A DNA stretch of 16,777 nucleotides, from positions 1 through 16,777 of the forward strand of contig JAZSJQ010000067.1 of the NCBI GenBank assembly GCA_045534445.1, given 5' to 3'. The notes under the pieces are model-generated. The model saw nothing but the letters and a program-made list of their open reading frames with translations. It did no database searches and was not told where the DNA came from. This DNA is from JAISGQ01 sp045534445. Its GTDB lineage: Bacteria; Bacillota; Clostridia; Oscillospirales; Acutalibacteraceae. Positions 1 to 7,008 of the stretch are shown here, in pieces. The position numbers were made by a program, and so were the translations under genes. Every line of letters begins with the position of its first letter. The first letter of the stretch is position 1.

Positions 1-1442
1 ACGCCACAGGGTGTTGTAAAGCTATTCTTCTTTTCAGCATCTCCGCCTACTACAGCAATAGCCTCGAATTCTGTGTTCCCTTCGCTCACAGCCTTGAAAA
101 CAGCCGCACGCTCCGCACAGCAGGTAGGCGCAAATGCGGCATTTTCTATATTACAACCCTTATATACCTTTCCATTTTTGCAAAGCAGAGCGGCTCCTAC
201 CTTATATCCTGAATAGGGTGAGTATGAATTCTTCTGCGCCTTCTCAGCCTTTTTTATAAGTTCTTCTGCTGATTCACTCATGACTATACGTTTGCAAATG
301 CGCTCAGCTTCTGTTTGAAATTCAACATTAAAAACATCTGCAATAAACCCTGCTATGGAATCAAATCCACAGAAAGTCCCCATATTCACAGGCTTTATCC
401 TGTCGCCGTATATCAGCATGGGAACATACTCCCTTGAATGGTCAGTGCTTTCCGTTGCAGGGTCACAGCCGTGATCGGCTGTGATTATCAGCACATCATC
501 GGCCTTAAGTTCATTTATAAACCCGTCAAGCCATTCGTCAAATTCAGATATTGACTCAGCATATCCGTCAATATCGTTGCGGTGACCGTAAAGCATATCA
601 AAATCAACCAGATTTATAAAGCAGAGTCCGTTGAAGCTGCGCTTTGCTATCTCCTTCGCTCTCGCCATTCCGTCGCGGTTGTTTTTGGTTGGATAGCTTT
701 CTGTTATTCCTTTTCCTGCAAAGATATCATTGATCTTTCCAACTGAAATAACATCTCTGCCGTTTTCCGAAAGTTTATCAAGCAGAGTATCACAGGGAGG
801 CACAACACTAAAATCATGGCGGTTTGCGGTTCTTTCGTAATTGCCGCTGCTTCCGATAAAAGGTCTTGCAATGACTCTTCCCACAGCGTATTCTCCCACA
901 AGTATTTTTCTTGCAATTTCGCAATATTCATAAAGCTTTTCAGGCGGAACCATATCCTCATGTGCCGCTATCTGAAAAACACTGTCGGCTGATGTATAGA
1001 CAATCAAGCTGCCCGTTTCAAGGTGTTCATCTCCGTAGTCATTTATTACCTGTGTACCCGAATAGGGCTTGTTGCACAGCACACCTCTCCCCGTTTCACC
1101 GGAAAATCTTTCAATTATTTCATCAGGAAATCCATCAGGAAAAACCGGAAAAGGAGTTTCAGACACAAGTCCGGCAATTTCCCAGTGACCTGTAGTCGTA
1201 TCCTTTCCTTTTGAACGCTCTGACAGCTTTGCCGCTGCCGCCTGATGTTTTCCGTACGGTTTCCCGCAGTACACACCGTCAATATCAAAAAGCCCGAGTC
1301 TTCTCAGCGTATCGGCTTTGAAGTACTCTGATACAGATGCTGACCTGAGGGTATTACTCCCTTTATCGCCATATTCAGAAGCATCGGGAAGTTCACCTAT
1401 ACCCATGCTGTCAAGAACTATTAAAAATACTCTTTTTATCAT
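1..1442 (-). CDS. deoB: Phosphopentomutase-cytidine deaminase fusion, C-terminus cut by window edge
   Basis: An open frame runs without a stop from the ATG at 1442 to the left edge (480 codons visible). Residues 1 to about 386 are a full-length phosphopentomutase: metal-binding DSMGIG near residue 11, the TTTGHWE motif that carries the phosphorylated Thr, and ADHGCDP followed by STDHSREY towards the end. This enzyme interconverts (deoxy)ribose 1- and 5-phosphate. From Met388 (MSESAEELIKKA) the same frame continues as a cytidine deaminase: SPYSGYKVGAAL, then C442-A-E (zinc ligand and catalytic Glu) and PCG at about 479, where the window ends before the expected third zinc Cys. GGAGG lies 8 bases before the ATG. 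No ribosome binding site precedes the internal Met388, so the second domain is probably made only as part of the fusion. Both activities belong to pyrimidine nucleoside salvage in the cytoplasm. Domain identities are certain; bifunctionality is inferred. Confidence 0.93.
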   Translation of the reverse strand, partial: MIKRVFLIVLDSMGIGELPDASEYGDKGSNTLRSASVSEYFKADTLRRLGLFDIDGVYCGKPYGKHQAAAAKLSERSKGKDTTTGHWEIAGLVSETPFPVFPDGFPDEIIERFSGETGRGVLCNKPYSGTQVINDYGDEHLETGSLIVYTSADSVFQIAAHEDMVPPEKLYEYCEIARKILVGEYAVGRVIARPFIGSSGNYERTANRHDFSVVPPCDTLLDKLSENGRDVISVGKINDIFAGKGITESYPTKNNRDGMARAKEIAKRSFNGLCFINLVDFDMLYGHRNDIDGYAESISEFDEWLDGFINELKADDVLIITADHGCDPATESTDHSREYVPMLIYGDRIKPVNMGTFCGFDSIAGFIADVFNVEFQTEAERICKRIVMSESAEELIKKAEKAQKNSYSPYSGYKVGAALLCKNGKVYKGCNIENAAFAPTCCAERAAVFKAVSEGNTEFEAIAVVGGDAEKKNSFTTPCG

Positions 1443-1492
1443 TTTCCATACCTCCGCAGTGTATCAGTGCAGGTATATTTTGTGTAGTTTGT

Positions 1493-1521
1493 ATTATATA
1501 GTATGATCTATTCAATGTCAA
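1493..1521 (-). promoter_or_regulatory. Consensus housekeeping promoter of the deoB-cdd gene
   Basis: Reading the minus strand, TTGACA (1521-1516), a 17-base spacer and TATAAT (1498-1493) match the vegetative sigma-factor consensus at all twelve positions. Transcription should start near 1486, giving a leader of about 44 bases. The -35 box begins ten bases after the yunB stop codon, so the gene need not depend on read-through from yunB. Confidence 0.85.
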
Positions 1522-1530
1522 ATGCCCAAA

Positions 1531-2217
1531 CTATCCAATATCTGCATAGTCAAAAATTTGACCGATTATACCCGAATCATCTCCGTTTACATTGGTGTAA
1601 GAATCAGGTATTTCTCCAACAATAATTGTTTCTGCAATGAGGTATTCACTTTCAATCTTTATATTTTCGGAAAACGATGGAGTTATAACCGTTAAGTCTG
1701 CCGAAACAATACAGGTTATTCTGTGTCTTGTCTGGTTAATTCCAACTGAAATAAAGCTGCTTTCAAGCCTTGCAGTCACACCACCGTAAAACCTGAGTTT
1801 TATTCTGATATTCGGACCTCGCCCGTAAAGTATGCCAATATCGGTAAGGGTCCCCAACGGAACAGATATTTCCGTAAATTCGCTGTCTCTCAGAAGTTCT
1901 TTCACTTCGCCTGCCAGTTCACTTTTAAATGTATTCACAGCCTCGCTTTTGGCTGACACCGAACACACTGAGCCATCTTCTCCTTTTGAAATTTCAATGA
2001 AATCTTCATATGTATATCCTTTTTCCTCAACAATGTCCGCAACAACATAATTAACGGCAACAGCCGCTTCATTTTTTGAAATCGTTAAAGCTGTATCATA
2101 TATCATTTCCGTCAGTACTGTGTTGCCAAGCACTGCTGTTATACACACTGCCCCAACAATAAGCCACCGGTTCCGACATACTTTCTTTTTTTCTCTTTTA
2201 GGTTTTATGTAGTACAA
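1531..2217 (-). CDS. yunB: Sporulation protein YunB
   Basis: This 228-residue protein has one N-terminal membrane segment (about residues 18-36) after a Lys/Arg-rich cytoplasmic start, and then an extracytoplasmic domain. It carries the hallmarks of YunB: VPLGTLT followed by YGRGP (about 119-134), GINQTRHR (about 159-166) and AETIIVGEIPDSY (about 195-207). YunB is a conserved endospore-former protein of poorly defined biochemical role, made in the mother cell in Bacillus. The start is TTG at 2217, supported by GAGGGG about five bases upstream. No Rho-independent terminator is visible after the stop, and the next gene's promoter begins immediately. I did not find a convincing sporulation-sigma promoter in the 124 bases upstream. 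Confidence 0.92.
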   Translation of the reverse strand: MYYIKPKREKKKVCRNRWLIVGAVCITAVLGNTVLTEMIYDTALTISKNEAAVAVNYVVADIVEEKGYTYEDFIEISKGEDGSVCSVSAKSEAVNTFKSELAGEVKELLRDSEFTEISVPLGTLTDIGILYGRGPNIRIKLRFYGGVTARLESSFISVGINQTRHRITCIVSADLTVITPSFSENIKIESEYLIAETIIVGEIPDSYTNVNGDDSGIIGQIFDYADIG

Positions 2218-2282
2218 GATATCCCCTCGCTTTCTTTACTACAGTATACATATAAGCAAATAGATGTGTGCGTTGATAAATC

Positions 2283-2311
2283 TTGATTTATAAGTAAAAA
2301 TGAATTAAAAT
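2283..2311 (+). promoter_or_regulatory. Probable promoter of the Gfo/Idh/MocA oxidoreductase
   Basis: TTGATT (2283-2288), a 17-base spacer and TAAAAT (2306-2311) lie about 30 bases before the ATG at 2342. Both boxes deviate slightly from consensus. The expected transcription start is near 2318. Confidence 0.6.
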
Positions 2312-2341
2312 ATAAGAAAATCCATAAACAGGAGTGTTTTT

Positions 2342-3337
2342 ATGAAAAAATTCAAGTGGGGTATTGTGGGAACAGGAACCATTTGCAGCAGTTTCTGCAG
2401 CGCTCTTCAGACGCTTGACAACGCTGAAATATATGCCGTCTGCTCCCGTACTCAGGAAAACGCCTCTTCATTTGCAGAAAAATTCGGCGCAAAGCTTACA
2501 TTTACGGATATTACAGAAATGGCAAAAAGCGATGTCGATATCATATACATAGGCATTCCTCACAGTAAACACGCTCAGGCGGCTTACAAAGCTATAAGCG
2601 CAGAAAAGCCTGTTCTCTGCGAAAAGGCCTTTGCTCTGAATCTCAGACATACCGAAACAGTTATCTCCCTTGCAAAAGAGAAGAATGTTTTTCTTATGGA
2701 GGGTCTCTGGACCCGCTTCCTTCCTGCAATCCTTAAAGTCAAGGAATGGATAGACATCGGGCTTATAGGTGAAATCGGTGAGATCCAGGCAGGCTTTTCT
2801 TTTCCTCAGCGCGATACTTCTCCCGAAGGACGTCTTCTCAACCCTTCTCTCGGCGGAGGTGCACTTCTCGATATAGGTGTTTATCCTATATTCATATCTC
2901 AGTGGCTCCTTGGCGGACAGCCCGAATCTATCGAAACATCTGTTGATTTTTCAGATACAGGCGTTGACAATGACAGCACAACCGTTCTGCGCTATAAGAA
3001 CGGTAAAAAAGCATATATATCAACAAATTTCCTCTATGAAGCAAATCATGCAACCATCGTCGGCGAGAAAGGCTGTATATTCATCCCCAATCTCTGCTGT
3101 GCCTTCAGCGCTTACTGTATTGTGGGCGGCAATCTCACAGAGAGTTTCTCTGAGCCGCTCGAAAACGGTCTCAAATATGAAGCTGCTCACGTTATGGAAT
3201 GCCTTGAAAACGGACTCACCGAATCTCCGCTTTATCCTCTCTCCATGACTATAAATGAGATGAGCACCTGTGATAACATTCGCTCGAAATGGGGACTCAT
3301 TTACCCTGACGATTTCATTGACATAACCAGCAATTGA
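2342..3337 (+). CDS. Gfo/Idh/MocA-family NAD(P)-dependent oxidoreductase
   Basis: This 331-residue protein begins with a Rossmann dinucleotide-binding motif (GIVGTGTIC, about residues 7-15). The family's catalytic-lysine motif appears as CEKAF (93-97), with Ala in place of the usual Pro of EKP, and MEGLWTRFLP follows near 119-128. This layout resembles the dihydrodiol-dehydrogenase-like branch of the family, whose members oxidise or reduce sugars, inositols or related polyols. The substrate cannot be read from the sequence. AGGAG stands about seven bases before the ATG. The ROK regulator lies 88 bases downstream in the same direction with no terminator between, so the two may be partly co-transcribed and the regulator may sense a sugar related to this enzyme's substrate (inference). 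Confidence 0.9.
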   Translation: MKKFKWGIVGTGTICSSFCSALQTLDNAEIYAVCSRTQENASSFAEKFGAKLTFTDITEMAKSDVDIIYIGIPHSKHAQAAYKAISAEKPVLCEKAFALNLRHTETVISLAKEKNVFLMEGLWTRFLPAILKVKEWIDIGLIGEIGEIQAGFSFPQRDTSPEGRLLNPSLGGGALLDIGVYPIFISQWLLGGQPESIETSVDFSDTGVDNDSTTVLRYKNGKKAYISTNFLYEANHATIVGEKGCIFIPNLCCAFSAYCIVGGNLTESFSEPLENGLKYEAAHVMECLENGLTESPLYPLSMTINEMSTCDNIRSKWGLIYPDDFIDITSN

Positions 3338-3357
3338 TACAGTATTTCTATTCTCTT

Positions 3358-3424
3358 ATAATCACCTCTGCGCTTGACTATATTATCATTATTTGGTATT
3401 ATTAAAGAGTGCAGAGGTGATTAT
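3358..3424 (+). repeat. 14-bp perfect inverted repeat bracketing the ROK promoter
   Basis: The left arm ATAATCACCTCTGC (3358-3371) is the exact reverse complement of the right arm GCAGAGGTGATTAT (3411-3424). The 39 bases between contain the complete -35 and -10 boxes. The right arm contains the ribosome binding site (AGAGGTGA) and ends two bases before the start codon. As DNA it could be a pair of repressor half-sites; as RNA in read-through transcripts it would be a long stem that hides the ribosome binding site. Confidence 0.85.
3374..3402 (+). promoter_or_regulatory. Promoter of the ROK regulator
   Basis: TTGACT (3374-3379), 17 bases, then TATTAT (3397-3402) form a near-consensus vegetative promoter. 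Transcription should start near 3409, at or just before the right arm of the inverted repeat, leaving a leader of only about 17 bases that holds the ribosome binding site. Transcripts from this promoter would lack the left arm. Confidence 0.75.
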
Positions 3425-3425
3425 T

Positions 3426-4649
3426 ATGGAAATTAAAGGCAGTAATCAAAGCCTTGTGAAAACCACAAACCAAGCTCTTATAATTAAAGCAATAAGGGAA
3501 AACGGGAAAATGTCCAGAAGTGATATTGCAAAGCTGCTTTCTCTTTCAAATCCCAGCGTATCAAAAAATGTTGATAATCTCATTGAAAAGGGACTTCTTA
3601 TCGAGACCGGTTCGCTGGTCACAGATGTGGGAAGAAGACCCATAATGCTTGAATTCAACGGTCGTCACGGATGTGTTGCCGTAATTGACTTTTCAAGCAG
3701 TGACGGAAGAATCTGCATAGCTGACCTCGACGGAAACAAGCTTAAGTATTCCCGTGTCGAGGGCGGTAAGATCATTTCAAAAAATATGCTGGAGGGTGTA
3801 ATCGTTACTCTTCGCAGTATGCTGAATGATATAGGCAACAAGTGCGGTCCGCTGATCGGTATATGCATCGGTGTTCCCGGTCTTGTTGACCCCGCAAACG
3901 GAAAAATACACTGGTCTGCTCGCATAGAAGATTTCAAGAATCTCGACCTTGCCGAAATGTTCAGTACAGCCTTCGGTGTTCCCGTAACTATAAAAAATGA
4001 TGTAAATCTTGCCGTTTGCGGTGAACGAGTTTTCGGATGCGGCAACAATGCGGAAAATATGATCTACATAAACATCGATGCAGGTATCGGTATTGGTATC
4101 GTCCTCAACGGAAAGCTTTATGAAGGCAGCCGCGGCTTCGCAGGCGACCTTGGTGTTCTTCTGGCGGATATGAATGATGCTGTCGAAGGTAATCCCTGCC
4201 TTCACATGAAGCGGCTTCTTGAAACCAAAATCTCAACCTACAGCATGGTAACCGAAGCAGGTGCAATGCTCGACAGCGGACGTGAAACCCTCCTTCGCGG
4301 CATTGTTTCAAACAGCTCTGAGATAGTATTCAGTGATCTTGTAAAGGCATACGGCATGGGCGATAATGCAGTTCGCGAAATTTTGACAAAGCACGCAAAA
4401 AACATCGGTCTGCTTATGAAAAATCTTGTAAGTCTCTTCGATGTTGATCTGTTGGTATTAGGCGGTCCTACAACAAGACTCGGCAGTTCTTTCATTAATG
4501 ATATGACTGACTTTTTCCTCTCTCTGCCCGGTTATGCCACTGCGCAGATTCGAGCTTCAAGGCTTCTTGACACTGCAGTCATATACGGTGGTATGTATAC
4601 TGCTTCTCAGGCGGCAATCAACTCAATAATAGAAAATATACGCAAATAG
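3426..4649 (+). CDS. ROK-family transcriptional regulator
   Basis: This 407-residue protein starts at ATG 3426, with AGAGGTGA five bases upstream; a TTG at 3393 would place the start inside the promoter and is unlikely. Residues about 15-62 form a winged helix-turn-helix (MSRSDIAKLLSLSNPSVSKNVDNL). The rest is a ROK sugar-kinase-like domain with GICIGVPGLVDP (about 145-156), KNDVN (190-194, Asp at the usual catalytic position) and a glycine-rich segment near 218-230. The family's zinc motif is missing: the expected His after the GAGxxG segment is Val (FAGDLGV, 238-244), and CxCGxxGC is reduced to a single Cys near 258. It is therefore more likely a sugar-responsive repressor than a kinase. 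Such regulators usually repress nearby sugar genes and often themselves. Confidence 0.9.
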   Translation: MEIKGSNQSLVKTTNQALIIKAIRENGKMSRSDIAKLLSLSNPSVSKNVDNLIEKGLLIETGSLVTDVGRRPIMLEFNGRHGCVAVIDFSSSDGRICIADLDGNKLKYSRVEGGKIISKNMLEGVIVTLRSMLNDIGNKCGPLIGICIGVPGLVDPANGKIHWSARIEDFKNLDLAEMFSTAFGVPVTIKNDVNLAVCGERVFGCGNNAENMIYINIDAGIGIGIVLNGKLYEGSRGFAGDLGVLLADMNDAVEGNPCLHMKRLLETKISTYSMVTEAGAMLDSGRETLLRGIVSNSSEIVFSDLVKAYGMGDNAVREILTKHAKNIGLLMKNLVSLFDVDLLVLGGPTTRLGSSFINDMTDFFLSLPGYATAQIRASRLLDTAVIYGGMYTASQAAINSIIENIRK

Positions 4650-4652
4650 CAG

Positions 4653-4684
4653 AAAGAGGTAACCATTATTCGGTTACCTCTTTT
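4653..4684. terminator. Bidirectional Rho-independent terminator
   Basis: A 12-bp perfect stem (4653-4664 with 4672-4683) encloses a 7-base loop and ends in T-rich sequence on either strand. It sits between the convergent ROK gene and the gene at 4688-5446, so it can end both transcripts. Confidence 0.88.
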
Positions 4685-4687
4685 AAA

Positions 4688-5446
4688 TCATATTCGTTTT
4701 TCATAGAGATATGCCCTTCCACGCTTGCCCACTCTCTCAAGCACTCCTATGTCGCTGAGAAAATGAAGTGCCCAGCCTGCAGTATAGTCAGAAATCACGG
4801 CTGTTTTCGCAAATTCCTTTACTGTAAACTGCGACGGCAAATCCTGAGGAATAAACATTCTGTAATCTTCAAGACTTTTTAAGTATATCTCATCATGAAG
4901 CGCTGTAGGAAGTCTGTCACTTTTGAAGTAGCCTTTACTGCTTCGCTGCTTTTTCCCTCCGTGCCTCGGTATCTCTCCGCCGTAAAGCCTGATTTCTTCC
5001 ACATCAATAAGAATCAGACAAATTGTCAGAATTTCATCTCCGAGAAATTCCTTTATTCCCCAGAGCTCCTCAATGGCGGTATAGATATTCTCGTGCTTGG
5101 GAGACTTTCTTTTTGATGTCACCGCACCTGTTGCTTCATCAATACATATAACAGTTTTATTCACCGTCACAGGATGAACTACTGTTACAGGAGCAACCGA
5201 CAGAAACTGCCTGAGTTTCTTTTTCATCTTTCCGAGGTTCCTTGTCTGAATTTCGATGATTCCTTTTTCGCCTACAATATCAGCCACAAAATCACCGATA
5301 CCGACTTCCTGACAATCCGAGTGCGGTTCAAAATACAGTTTCAACGCCGCATGAAGAGATTTTTCGCAAAGCGTACCTATTGAACAGCGCTCTCTTATCT
5401 GTTCTGCGGCTGTTTTCGATGCCCATTCAAACTTTTCAATATCCAA
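4688..5446 (-). CDS. Unrecognised protein: possible PD-(D/E)XK-like domain plus C-terminal winged helix
   Basis: I do not recognise this 252-residue protein. Its first third reads like the core of a PD-(D/E)XK nuclease fold: Glu28 in a predicted helix (TLCEKSLHAAL), then GDFVADI (Asp56), then IIEIQT (Glu65-x-Gln67), giving E...D...ExQ with Gln in place of the usual Lys. A basic stretch follows (residues 70-79). The last 45 or so residues (QFTVKEFAKTAVISDYTAGWALHFL and onward to YLYEKR) look like a winged helix. It has no signal peptide or membrane segment. The start is TTG at 5446, with AGGAG about eight bases upstream. It follows the GH3 gene by 14 bases, so the two are very probably one transcript. 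Nuclease activity is a hypothesis; the domain may be a catalytically dead DNA-binding relative. Confidence 0.75.
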   Translation of the reverse strand: MDIEKFEWASKTAAEQIRERCSIGTLCEKSLHAALKLYFEPHSDCQEVGIGDFVADIVGEKGIIEIQTRNLGKMKKKLRQFLSVAPVTVVHPVTVNKTVICIDEATGAVTSKRKSPKHENIYTAIEELWGIKEFLGDEILTICLILIDVEEIRLYGGEIPRHGGKKQRSSKGYFKSDRLPTALHDEIYLKSLEDYRMFIPQDLPSQFTVKEFAKTAVISDYTAGWALHFLSDIGVLERVGKRGRAYLYEKRI

Positions 5447-5460
5447 TGGCTATTCTCCTA

Positions 5461-6858
5461 CTAGTCATATAAACCCAGACTTATCTTCCATCTGATTATC
5501 CTCAACACAGATTCGTCGAGCCTTTCCTGACTTATCGTTCCGTCATTCACTGCATCAAGGAGATTGTTATAGGCTTTTGCAGGATCCTTCGGCAAGCACA
5601 GAATATCAACACCTGAAATGAAAGCCTGAATGCTCGGATCCTTTCCGTCGCAAAATTCTATAATAGCCCCCATATCAAGAGCATCCGTTATTACAACGCC
5701 GTCAAACTTAAGATAGTCGCGTATCAGTGACATACACTCAGGGGACATTGAAGCCGGGTTCTTTGAATCCACCTCATCAATTATTGTATGAGTGACCATT
5801 ATGGAATCTGCACCTGCATTTATACCGTATTCAAAGGGAATAAGATCCGATGCCTTCAAGGCACCGATACTCGATGAATTATGATCGAGCCCTTTATGGG
5901 TATCTCCCTTACTGTTACCGTAGCCCGGGAAATGCTTTATGGTAGAACCAACCTTGTTTTCCTTCATTGCTTCCACAACGGTTTCAACATACTCACCTGT
6001 TGCATCTGCATTCTTTCCGAATGCCCGCTTATACATAAACGCAGATTTTTCTGTAACCACATCGGCAACAGGAGCAAAATTGACATTTACTCCGTAAGTT
6101 TTCAAAAACTCACATTTGTTTACAGTATCTTCTCTTATTCTCTCATAGCCTCCCAGCTTATAGAGGTCCTGCGGAGACTTGTATTTTTCAGAACGAAGTG
6201 AAGAAAACGAACTCATACGAACAACCGTACCGCCCTCTTCATCAACGCAAATAAGAAGCTTTCCTCCTCCTGCCGCCTGAAATGCAGCATTCATATCAAT
6301 TACTTCCTGCCTGCTTTTTCCTTCAAAATCACTTTTAAAAAGTACGATCCCGCCAACCTTGCACTGGGAAATCAGCTCTGAAAAAGCATCTGCACTCTTA
6401 CCGTTTGAACGTATAAGAAGCAATTGTCCCACCTTTTCCTCAGTTGACATATCGGCGAGGATCTTCAAGGCTCTCGCCTTATCTATATCAGTTATCGACA
6501 CTTTTGGAATACTGATGTCTGTACCGCTCGACAACACAGAACTGCCATTTTCCGATTTCTTGTTTTCAACATCGTCAAGAACTGCAAAAAGGATAAAATT
6601 ACCGATAATTATTGCAAAAACAATAAAAACAACTATAACCTTTTTTCCGATGCCCCGACTTTCATTCTGAGCACAAAAAGCTCCGTTTGTCGTTCTTCTC
6701 GTATTTTCAGTTCTTCCGTAACCCGAGGTTCTGTAGTCATCATGCCCTCTGCGGTATGAACTTCCGTAGCCGTCTCTCATGTCGGTACGTCTGCGATAAT
6801 CATTACTGTATCTTCTGTCTGCTCTGTACCCATTATCTCTTCTGTATCTGTCAGCCAT
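5461..6858 (-). CDS. Membrane-anchored GH3 beta-N-acetylhexosaminidase-like protein (NagZ type)
   Basis: This 465-residue protein has an unusual first 55 residues rich in Arg, Tyr, Asp and Gly, then one membrane segment (about 74-94), then an extracytoplasmic GH3 domain from about 128. Motifs include STEEKVGQLL (138-147), DEEGG (206-210), KHFPGYG (308-314) with D319-T-H321 as the NagZ-type His/Asp acid-base dyad, and VITDALDMGAI with nucleophile Asp392. The second (C-terminal) domain of larger GH3 enzymes is absent, as in NagZ. Such enzymes release N-acetylglucosamine from peptidoglycan fragments; exact substrate is inferred. AGAGGTGA precedes the ATG by four bases. It is the first gene of a probable two-gene operon. 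Confidence 0.9.
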   Translation of the reverse strand: MADRYRRDNGYRADRRYSNDYRRRTDMRDGYGSSYRRGHDDYRTSGYGRTENTRRTTNGAFCAQNESRGIGKKVIVVFIVFAIIIGNFILFAVLDDVENKKSENGSSVLSSGTDISIPKVSITDIDKARALKILADMSTEEKVGQLLLIRSNGKSADAFSELISQCKVGGIVLFKSDFEGKSRQEVIDMNAAFQAAGGGKLLICVDEEGGTVVRMSSFSSLRSEKYKSPQDLYKLGGYERIREDTVNKCEFLKTYGVNVNFAPVADVVTEKSAFMYKRAFGKNADATGEYVETVVEAMKENKVGSTIKHFPGYGNSKGDTHKGLDHNSSSIGALKASDLIPFEYGINAGADSIMVTHTIIDEVDSKNPASMSPECMSLIRDYLKFDGVVITDALDMGAIIEFCDGKDPSIQAFISGVDILCLPKDPAKAYNNLLDAVNDGTISQERLDESVLRIIRWKISLGLYD

Positions 6859-6883
6859 ATTCTCACCTCTGATTGTTCGACTT

Positions 6884-6912
6884 ATTTTACACTAATTATC
6901 CTTACTCTTCAA
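6884..6912 (-). promoter_or_regulatory. Probable promoter of the GH3 operon
   Basis: On the minus strand, TTGAAG (6912-6907), a 17-base spacer and TAAAAT (6889-6884) precede the GH3 start codon by about 25 bases. The match is good but not perfect. The divergent TPR gene begins at 7009; I found no equally convincing promoter for it, though TATGATAAAAT at 6968-6978 may be its -10 region. Confidence 0.6.
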
Positions 6913-7008
6913 CCTGATAAATTTAATTAATATAATTTTCAGAAAAGAGATGCTTTTATTCCTCGTATATGATAAAATATTTTCACACAATATCTTCAGG
7001 TGGTTTCA

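Noticed and set aside
2221..2280. Possible sporulation-sigma promoter upstream of yunB
   Set aside because: Sequences such as GTATACTG resemble a -10 element, but I could not pair them with a convincing -35 at the right spacing.
3393..3425. Extended N-terminus of the ROK regulator from TTG 3393
   Set aside because: It would begin inside the promoter spacer; the ATG at 3426 has a clear ribosome binding site.
3777..4205. A 142-codon minus-strand ORF inside the ROK gene
   Set aside because: No ribosome binding site or recognisable protein features; the plus-strand ROK domain explains the region.
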